DNA from: Albula goreensis
Lineage: Eukaryota > Chordata > Actinopteri > Albuliformes > Albulidae
Direction: 5' to 3'
Length of the DNA: 64,000 nt
Assembly: GCA_022829145.1 (NCBI GenBank)
Contig: CM040747.1
Coordinates: forward strand, 1 to 64,000
The notes under the pieces were generated by a model. The model was given only the letters and a program-made list of their open reading frames with translations, had not been told where the DNA came from and made no database searches. Shown here one piece after another: positions 1 through 7,967 of this stretch; position 1 is the stretch's first letter, and every line of letters starts with the position of its first letter. The translations under genes and the position numbers were made by a program.

Positions 1-426
1 CAGACTGGGAAGTGTACGAAGAAGCAGAAACTGAAAATGTTGACTTTTGTTGAATGCTTTACACACGCATGTACTTTCTTAAGTCTTTGCGAGGTGCGAT
101 CCAGCGCATACTGTTAGAGTGAAGATTCAGTCACTGTGAGAGTTCTTTTCATTGCAGCGAGCTGTACTGCTCTCACAATGAAGGGAAGTATGAACCTTAC
201 ACTGGCTCTGGCCAAGAAGGAAATCTGAAGTGTTGCAAGTCCAGGAATGAGAAATCATTAATACCTGACTTTGTTTTTGAGCCAAACACAAAACTAAGTT
301 TTCTTAGTCAAACAAGCTTGGAAACTTGGATCTTGCATCTGAATACACTTTTGCAGTTGTTGGAGTGTACTGACAGTGAAAACGTTTTCCTTCACTCACT
401 TTAGGTTTTTTGGCTTTCTTATCTCA
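1..426 (+). repeat. Partial monomer at window start
   Basis: This is the 3' four-fifths of a monomer, cut by the window edge. It begins exactly at the anchor CAGACTGGGAAG and runs to the next TGTACA border. It has the GACTTTTGTTGAATGC variant after the anchor, GCGAGGTGCGATCCAG, the common GGCTCTGG form and the standard HindIII site. The array therefore continues to the left of the window. Confidence 0.97.
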
Positions 427-509
427 TGTACAGCACAGCAGCGAATGAACGTGTTTCATGCGCACCTTAGAAACTCGCAAGTGCCATATCGCGTTTAGAA
501 CAACATTTC

Positions 510-525
510 GTTTCATCAGTGAAAC
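510..525 (+). other. Stem-loop GTTTCA / TGAAAC (class with GTGAAAC)
   Basis: GTTTCA (510-515) and TGAAAC (520-525) form a perfect 6-bp stem around TCAG (TCGG in other copies). The stem exists only in monomers with GTGAAAC. In the GTGTAATG class it is lost, and a different stem appears in the same place. Confidence 0.65.
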
Positions 526-673
526 AGTTTGTCATCGCTCAGACTGGGAAGTGTACGAAGAAGCAGAAACTGAAAATGTTACTTTTTTTGAAATGCTTTA
601 CACACGCATGTACTTTCTTAAGTCTTTCGAGTTGCGATCCAGCGCATACTGTTAGAGTGAAGATTCAGTCACT

Positions 674-714
674 GTGAGAGTTCTTTTCATTGCAGCGAGC
701 TGTACTGCTCTCAC
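674..714 (+). other. Competing stem GTGAGAG / CTCTCAC
   Basis: GTGAGAG (674-680) is a perfect 7-bp inverted match to CTCTCAC (708-714), 27 nt apart. It uses bases that the 45-nt hairpin needs (GCTC at 707-710 and C714), so the two folds cannot both form. The arrangement resembles a two-state structure, but that is inference from pairing alone. Copies reading CTGTAAGAG keep six of the seven pairs plus one mismatch. Confidence 0.6.
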
Positions 715-725
715 AATGAAGGGAA
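681..725 (+). other. Conserved 45-nt hairpin, 12-bp outer stem (example copy)
   Basis: TTCTTTTCATTG (681-692) pairs with CAATGAAGGGAA (714-725): ten Watson-Crick pairs and two G·U pairs when read as plus-strand RNA. Seven consecutive pairs next to the loop are perfect also as DNA. Inside, GAGC (697-700) pairs with GCTC (707-710) around the hexaloop TGTACT. Because the G·U pairs become A·C mismatches on the other strand, the fold is better as plus-strand RNA. It is present in most monomers and broken by ACTATGAAG, AATGGAAG and GGGAATTATG variants. Whether it is transcribed is unknown. Confidence 0.75.
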
Positions 726-830
726 GTATGAACCTTACACTGGCTCTGGCCAAGAAGGAAATCTGAAGTGTTGCAAGTCCAGGAATGAGAAATCATTCAT
801 ACCTGACTTTGTTTTTGAGCCAAACACAAA

Positions 831-846
831 ACTAAGTTTTCTTAGT
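831..846 (+). other. Stem-loop ACTAAG-TTTT-CTTAGT
   Basis: This is a perfect 6-bp inverted repeat with a T4 loop, found in nearly all monomers. Copies near 49,270, 49,810 and 54,120 read TTTAGT, which keeps a G·U pair in plus-strand RNA. Copies with CTTAGTTAAAC keep the stem intact. Confidence 0.7.
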
Positions 847-915
847 CAAACAAGCTTGGAAACTTGGATCTTGCATCTGAATACACTTTTGCAGTTGTTG
901 GAGTGTACTGACAGT

Positions 916-927
916 GAAAACGTTTTC
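916..927. other. 12-bp perfect palindrome GAAAACGTTTTC
   Basis: This self-complementary 12-mer is flanked by GT and CTTCAC, so GTGAA/TTCAC adds an outer inverted match. It holds the AclI site and the only CpG in the 3' half of the consensus monomer. It is broken in copies reading GACAACG (for example 23,141, 32,805, 40,884) or AACATTTT (for example 9,157, 19,911, 36,038). It could be a dyad site for a DNA-binding protein, but I know of no match. Confidence 0.7.
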
Positions 928-2651
928 CTTCACTCACTTTAGGTTTTTGGCTTTCTTATCTCATGTACAGCACAGCAGCGAATGAACGTGTTTCAAAGCG
1001 CATCTTAGAAACTCGCAAGTGCCACATCGCGTTTAGAACAACATTTCGTTTCATCGGTGTAACAGTTTGTCATCGCTCAGACTGGGAAGTGTACGAAGAA
1101 GCAGAAACTGAAAATGTTACCTTTTTGAATGCTTTACACACGCATGTACTTTCTTAAGTCTTTGCGAGGTGCGATCCAGCGCATACTGTTAGAGTGAAGA
1201 TTCAGTCACTGTGAGAGTTCTTTTCATTGCAGCGAGCTGTACTGCTCTCACAATGAAGGGAAGTATGAACCTTACACTGGCTCTGGCCAAGAAGGAAATC
1301 TGAAGTGTTGCAAGTCCAGGAATGAGAAATCATTAATACCTGACTTTGTTTTTGAGCCAAACACAAAACTAAGTTTTCTTAGTCAAACAAGCTTGGAAAC
1401 TTGGATCTTGCATCTGAATACACTTTTGCAGTTGTTGGAGTGTACTGACAGTGAAAACGTTTTCCTTCACTCACTTTAGGTTTTTTGGCTTTCTTATCTC
1501 ATGTACAGCACAGCAGCGAATGAACGTGTTTCAAAGCGCATCTTAGAAACTCGCAAGTGCCATATCGCGTTTAGAACAACATTTCGTTTCATCGGTGTAA
1601 TGTTTGTCATCGCACAGACTGGGAAGTGTACGAAGAAGCAGAAACTGAAAATGTTACCTTTTTGAAATGCTTTACACACGCATGTACTTTCTTAAGTCTT
1701 TGCGAGGTGCGATCCAGCGCATACTGTTAGAGTGAAGATTCAGTCACTGTGAGAGTTCTTTTCATTGCAGCGAGCTGTACTGCTCTCACAATGAAGGGAA
1801 GTATGAACCTTACACTGGCTCTGGCCAAGAAGGAAATCTGAAGTGTTGCAAGTCCAGGAATGAGAAATCATTAATACCTGACTTTGTTTTTGAGCCAAAC
1901 ACAAAACTAAGTTTTCTTAGTCAAACAAGCTTGGAAACTTGGATCTTGCATCTGAATACACTTTTGCAGTTGTTGGAGTGTACTGACAGTGAAAACGTTT
2001 TCCTTCACTCACTTTAAGTTTTTGGCTTTCTTATCTCATGTACAGCACAGAGCGAATGAACGTGTTTCAATGCGCACCTTAGAAACTCGCAAGTGCCATA
2101 TCGCGTTTAGAACAACATTTCGTTTCATCAGTGTAATGTTTGTCATCGCTCAGACTGGGAAGTGTACGAAGAAGCAGAAACTGAAAATGTTACCTTTTTT
2201 GCAATGCTTTACACACGCATGTACTTTCTTAAGTCTTTCCGAGGTGCGATCCAGCGCATACTGTTAGAGTGAAGATTCAGTCACTGTGAGAGTTCTTTTC
2301 ATTGCAGCGAGCTGTACTGCTCTCACAATGAAGGGAAGTATGAACCTTACACTGGCTCTGGCCAAGAAGGAAATCTGAAGTGTTGCAAGTCCAGGAATGA
2401 GAAATCATTCATACCTGACTTTGTTTTTGAGCCAAACACAAAACTAAGTTTTCTTAGTCAAACAAGCTTGGAAACTTGGATCTTGCATCTGAATACACTT
2501 TTGCAGTTGTTGGAGTGTACTGACAGTGAAAACGTTTTCCTTCACTCACTTTAGGTTTTTGGCTTTCTTATCTCATGTACAGCACAGCAGCGAATGAACG
2601 TGTTTCAAAGCGCATCTTAGAAACTCGCAAGTGCCATATCGCGTTTAGAAC

Positions 2652-2678
2652 AACATTTCGTTTCATCGGTGTAATGTT
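2652..2678 (+). other. Stem-loop AACATT / AATGTT (class with GTGTAATG)
   Basis: In monomers with GGTGTAATG, AACATT (2652-2657) pairs with AATGTT (2673-2678) across 15 nt. This inverted repeat is absent from the GTGAAACAG class, where the overlapping GTTTCA/TGAAAC stem forms instead. Confidence 0.6.
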
Positions 2679-3683
2679 TGTCATCGCACAGACTGGGAAG
2701 TGTACGAAGAAGCAGAAACTGAAAATGTTGACTTTTGTTGAATGCTTTACACACGCATGTACTTTCTTAAGTCTTTGCGAGGTGCGATCCAGCGCATACT
2801 GTTAGAGTGAAGATTCAGTCACTGTGAGAGTTCTTTTCATTGCAGCGAGCTGTACTGCTCTCACAATGAAGGGAAGTATGAACCTTACACTGGCTCTGGC
2901 CAAGAAGGAAATCTGAAGTGTTGCAAGTCCAGGAATGAGAAATCATTAATACCTGACTTTGTTTTTGAGCCAAACACAAAACTAAGTTTTCTTAGTCAAA
3001 CAAGCTTGGAAACTTGGATCTTGCATCTGAATACACTTTTGCAGTTGTTGGAGTGTACTGACAGTGAAAACGTTTTCCTTCACTCACTTTAAGTTTTTGC
3101 CTTTCTTATCTCATGTACAGCACAGCAGCGAATGAACGTGTTTCATGCGCACCTTTGAAACTCGCAAGTGCCACATCGCGTTTAGAACAAAATTTCGTTT
3201 CATCGGTGAAACAGTTTGTCATCGCACAGACTGGGAAGTGTACGAAGAAGCAGAAACTGAAAATGTTAACTTTTGTCGAATGCTTTACACACGCATGTAC
3301 TTTCTTAAATCTTTGCGAGGTGCGATCCAGCGCATACTGTTAGAGTGGAGATTCAGTCACTGTGAGAGTTCTTTTCATTTCAGCGAGCTGTACTGCTCTC
3401 ACAATGAAGGGAAGTATGAACCTTACACTGGCTCTGGCTAAGAAGGAAATCTGAAGTGTTGCAAGTCCAGGAATGAGAAATCATTCATACCTGACTTTGT
3501 TTTTGAGCCAAACACAAAACTAAGTTTTCTTAGTCAAACAAGCTTGGAAACTTGGATCTTGCATCTGAATACACTTTTGCAGTTGTTGGAGTGTACTGAC
3601 AGTGAAAACGTTTTCCTTCACTCACTTTAGGTTTTTTGGCTTTCATATCTCATGTACAGCACAGCAGCGAATGAACGTGTTTC

Positions 3684-4169
3684 ATGCGCACCTTAGAAAC
3701 TCGCAAGTGCCACATCGCGTTTAGAACAACATTTCGTTTCATCAGTGAAACAGTTTGTCATCGCTCAGACTGGGAAGTGTACGAAGAAGCAGAAACTGAA
3801 AATGTTACCTTTTTTGCAGTGCTTTACACACGCATGTACTTTCTTAAGTCTTTCCGAGTTGCGATCCAGCGCATACTGTTAGAGTGAAGATTCAGTCACT
3901 GTGAGAGTTCTTTTCATTGCAGCGAGCTGTACTGCTCTCACAATGAAGGGAAGTATGAACCTTACACTGGCTCTGGCCAAGAAGGAAATCTGAAGTGTTG
4001 CAAGTCCAGGAATGAGAAATCATTAATACCTGACTTTGTTTTTGAGCCAAACACAAAACTAAGTTTTCTTAGTCAAACAAGCTTGGAAACTTGGATCTTG
4101 CATCTGAATACACTTTTGCAGTTGTTGGAGTGTACTGACAGTGAAAACGTTTTCCTTCACTCACTTTAA
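3684..4169 (+). other. Low-stop forward frame within a monomer (not called a gene)
   Basis: From ATG at 3684 the frame runs 67 codons to TGA (3885-3887), then 93 more codons to TAA (4167-4169): 160 sense codons with one internal stop in a roughly 179-codon unit. The first part contains the SDWEVYEEAETENV segment. The second is rich in Cys and Leu (LKCCKSRNEK, then LQLLECTDSENV). I recognise no domain. Across the array the frame is repeatedly broken by 1-2 base indels and T-run changes, and the monomer length is not a multiple of three. It may be a relic of coding sequence or chance. Confidence 0.4.
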
Positions 4170-7100
4170 GTTTTTTGCCTTTCTTAACTCATGTACAGCA
4201 CAGGAGCAGCGAATGAACGTGTTTCAATCGCACCTTAGAAACTCGCAAGTGCCATATCGCGTTTAGAACAACATTTCGTTTCATCGGTGAAACAGTTTGT
4301 CATCGCACAGACTGGGAAGTGTACGAAGAAGCAGAAACTGAAAATGTTACCTTTTTGAAATGCTTTACACACGCATGTACTTTCTTAAGTCTTTGCGAGG
4401 TGCGATCCAGCGCATACTGTTAGAGTGAAGATTCAGTCACTGTGAGAGTTCTTTTCATTGCAGCGAGCTGTACTGCTCTCACAATGAAGGGAAGTATGAA
4501 CCTTACACTGGCTCTGGCCAAGAAGGAAATCTGAAGTGTTGCAAGTCCAGGAATGAGAAATCATTAATACCTGACTTTGTTTTTGAGCCAAACACAAAAC
4601 TAAGTTTTCTTAGTCAAACAAGCTTGGAAACTTGGATCTTGCATCTGAATACACTTTTGCAGTTGTTGGAGTGTACTGACAGTGAAAACGTTTTCCTTCA
4701 CTCACTTTAGGTTTTTGGCTTTCTTATCTCATGTACAGCACAGCAGCGAATGAACGTGTTTCAAAGCGCATCTTAGAAACTCGCAAGTGCCATATCGCGT
4801 TTAGAACAACATTTCGTTTCATCGGTGAAACAGTTTGTCATCGCACAGACTGGGAAGTGTACGAAGAAGCAGAAACTGAAAATGTTACCTTTTTTGAAAT
4901 GCTTTACACACGCATGTACTTTCTTAAGTCTTTGCGAGGTGCGATCCAGCGCATACTGTTAGAGTGAAGATTCAGTCACTGTGAGAGTTCTTTTCATTGC
5001 AGCGAGCTGTACTGCTCTCACAATGAAGGGAAGTATGAACCTTACACTGGCTCTGGCCAAGAAGGAAATCTGAAGTGTTGCAAGTCCAGGAATGAGAAAT
5101 CATTAATACCTGACTTTGTTTTTGAGCCAAACACAAAACTAAGTTTTCTTAGTCAAACAAGCTTGGAAACTTGGATCTTGCATCTGAATACACTTTTGCA
5201 GTTGTTGGAGTGTACTGACAGTGAAAACGTTTTCCTTCACTCACTTTAAGTTTTTTGCCTTTCTTAACTCATGTACAGCACAGGAGCGAATGAACGTGTT
5301 TCAATCGCACCTTAGAAACTCGCAAGTGCCATATCGCGTTTAGAACAACATTTCGTTTCATCGGTGTAATGTTTGTCATCGCACAGACTGGGAAGTGTAC
5401 GAAGAAGCAGAAACTGAAAATGTTACCTTTTTTGCAGTGCTTTACACACGCATGTACTTTCTTAAGTCTTTGCGAGGTGCGATCCAGCGCATACTGTTAG
5501 AGTGAAGATTCAGTCACTGTGAGAGTTCTTTTCATTGCAGCGAGCTGTACTGCTCTCACAATGAAGGGAAGTATGAACCTTACACTGGCTCTGGCCAAGA
5601 AGGAAATCTGAAGTGTTGCAAGTCCAGGAATGAGAAATCATTAATACCTGACTTTGTTTTTGAGCCAAACACAAAACTAAGTTTTCTTAGTCAAACAAGC
5701 TTGGAAACTTGGATCTTGCATCTGAATACACTTTTGCAGTTGTTGGAGTGTACTGACAGTGAAAACGTTTTCCTTCACTCACTTTAGGTTTTTTGCCTTT
5801 CTTATCTCATGTACAGCACAGCAGCGAATGAACGTGTTTCAAAGCGCATCTTAGAAACTCGCAAGTGCCATATCGCGTTTAGAACAACATTTCGTTTCAT
5901 CGGTGTAATGTTTGTCATCGCACAGACTGGGAAGTGTACGAAGAAGCAGAAACTGAAAATGTTGACTTTTTTTTGTTGAATGCTTTACACACGCATGTAC
6001 TTTCTTAAGTCTTTGCGAGGTGCGATCCAGCGCATACTGTTAGAGTGAAGATTCAGTCACTGTGAGAGTTCTTTTCATTGCAGCGAGCTGTACTGCTCTC
6101 ACAATGAAGGGAAGTATGAACCTTACACTGGCTCTGGCCAAGAAGGAAATCTGAAGTGTTGCAAGTCCAGGAATGAGAAATCATTAATACCTGACTTTGT
6201 TTTTGAGCCAAACACAAAACTAAGTTTTCTTAGTCAAACAAGCTTGGAAACTTGGATCTTGCATCTGAATACACTTTTGCAGTTGTTTGAGTGTACTGAC
6301 AGTGAAAACGTTTTCCTTCACTCACTTTAAGTTTTTTGCCTTTCTTATCTCATGTACAGCACAGCAGCGAATGAACGTGTTTCATGCGCACCTTAGAAAC
6401 TCGCAAGTGCCACATCGCGTTTAGAACAAAATTTCGTTTCATCGGTGAAACAGTTTGTCATCGCACAGACTGGGAAGTGTACGAAGAAGCAGAAACTGAA
6501 AATGTTAACTTTTGTCGAATGCTTTACACACGCATGTACTTTCTTAAGTCTTTGCGAGGTGCGATCCAGCGCATACTGTTAGAGTGAAGATTCAGTCACT
6601 GTGAGAGTTCTTTTCATTTCAGCGAGCTGTACTGCTCTCACAATGAAGGGAAGTATGAACCTTACACTGGCTCTGGCTAAGAAGGAAATCTGAAGTGTTG
6701 CAAGTCCAGGAATGAGAAATCATTCATACCTGACTTTGTTTTTGAGCCAAACACAAAACTAAGTTTTCTTAGTCAAACAAGCTTGGAAACTTGGATCTTG
6801 CATCTGAATACACTTTTGCAGTTGTTGGAGTGTACTGACAGTGAAAACGTTTTCCTTCACTCACTTTAGGTTTTTGGCTTTCTTATCTCATGTACAGCAC
6901 AGCAGCGAATGAACGTGTGTTTCATGCGCATCTTAGAAACTCGCAAGTGCCACATCGCGTTTAGAACAACATTTCGTTTCATCGGTGAAACAGTTTGTCA
7001 TCGCACAGACTGGGAAGTGTACGAAGAAGCAGAAACTGAAAATGTTACCTTTTTGAAATGCTTTACACACGCATGTACTTTCTTAAGTCTTTGCGAGGTG

Positions 7101-7967
7101 CGATCCAGCGCATACTGTTAGAGTGAAGATTCAGTCACTGTGAGAGTTCTTTTCATTGCAGCAAGCTGTACTGCTCTCACAATGAAGGGAAGTATGAACC
7201 TTACACTGGCTCTGGCCAAGAAGGAAATCTGAAGTGTTGCAAGTCCAGGAATGAGAAATCATTAATACCTGACTTTGTTTTTGAGCCAAACACAAAACTA
7301 AGTTTTCTTAGTCAAACAAGCTTGGAAACTTGGATCTTGCATCTGAATACACTTTTGCAGTTGTTGGAGTGTACTGACAGTGAAAACGTTTTCCTTCACT
7401 CACTTTAAGTTTTTGGCTTTCTTATCTCATGTACAGCACAGGAGCGAATGAACGTGTTTCAAAGCGCATCTTAGAAACTCGCAAGTGCCACATCGCGTTT
7501 AGAACAACATTTCGTTTCATCGGTGAAATGTTTGTCATCGCACAGACTGGGAAGTGTACGAAGAAGCAGAAACTGAAAATGTTGACTTTTGTTGAATGCT
7601 TTACACACGCATGTACTTTCTTAAGTCTTTGCGAGGTGCGATCCAGCGCATACTGTTAGAGTGAAGATTCAGTCACCGTGAGAGTTCTTTTCATTGCAGC
7701 GAGCTGTACTGCTCTCACAATGAAGGGAAGTATGAACCTTACACTGGCTCTGGCCAAGAAGGAAATCTGAAGTGTTGCAAGTCCAGGAATGAGAAATCAT
7801 TAATACCTGACTTTGTTTTTGAGCCAAACACAAAACTAAGTTTTCTTAGTCAAACAAGCTTGGAAACTTGGATCTTGCATCTGAATACACTTTTGCAGTT
7901 GTTGGAGTGTACTGACAGTGAAAACGTTTTCCTTCACTCACTTTAAGTTTTTGCCTTTCTTAACTCA

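Larger units (their letters stand above)
427..963 (+). repeat. Representative satellite monomer (537 bp)
   Basis: One full unit, taken from TGTACA to the base before the next TGTACA, serves as a reference. In order it holds: the junction AGCACAGCAGCG; a class-defining segment (TTTCATGCGCACC here, TTTCAAAGCGCATC in other copies); a small hairpin at 510-525; the anchor at 540; a purine-rich stretch ending in AAAATGTT; a hypervariable T-run around 580-595; AflII at about 617; the large hairpin at 681-725; the TGGCCA site; HindIII in the second half; stem-loop 831-846; palindrome 916-927; and a T-run of 4-8 bases before CTTTCTTATCTCA. There are about 16 CpGs, nearly all outside 698-920. I see no poly(A) signal AATAAA, TATA box or tRNA-like promoter in the consensus. 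Confidence 0.95.
427..7967 (+). repeat. Zone 1: 14 mixed monomers, weak 6-mer periodicity
   Basis: Anchors lie at 540, 1078, 1615, 2151, 2689, 3227, 3766, 4308, 4846, 5384, 5923, 6466, 7006 and 7543. Two classes are interspersed: TTTCAAAGCGCATC with GGTGTAATG, and TTTCATGCGCACC with AGTGAAACAG. A private change of CATTAATACC to CATTCATACC occurs in the monomers with anchors 540, 2151, 3227 and 6466 and was not noticed beyond this zone. The monomers at 3227 and 6466 are near-identical, sharing GAACAAAATTTC, CATTTCAGCG and GGCTAAG. They lie 3,239 bp apart. The pairs 2689/5923, 2151/5384 and 540/3766 also match in class, which suggests a 6-monomer unit of about 3.23 kb that has partly decayed. 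No gene is present. Confidence 0.85.

Noticed and set aside
505..521. CENP-B-box-like site in TTTCGTTTCATCAGTGA
   Set aside because: It matches about 11 of 17 positions and 7 of 9 core positions of the mammalian box, but lacks the CGGG half. By simple base-probability arithmetic about one such match per monomer is expected by chance on two strands, so it carries no weight.
622..648. RNA polymerase III B-box-like GGTGCGATCC in the AGGTGCGATCC variants
   Set aside because: It is one base shorter than the GGTTCGANTCC consensus and has a mismatch. There is no suitably placed A box, and the monomer has no tRNA, 5S or SINE features. Many copies read GAGTTGCGATCC.
680..695. Splice acceptor-like TTCTTTTCATTGCAG, also ACACTTTTGCAG and CTCATGTACAG
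   Set aside because: The polypyrimidine-AG pattern is good, but no convincing donor or exon frame goes with it and the site is frequently altered. The same bases are explained by the hairpin stem.
940..960. T-run length differences (4-8 T) at the junction and after the anchor as a functional microsatellite
   Set aside because: Single-base homopolymer changes are the commonest error in long-read assemblies and cannot be separated here from real variation.
3346..3348. Stop-to-Trp change giving a 98-codon frame at 3145-3441
   Set aside because: It occurs in one copy only, and the frame soon ends at a TAA created by the GGCTAAG variant. This looks like a neutral substitution.
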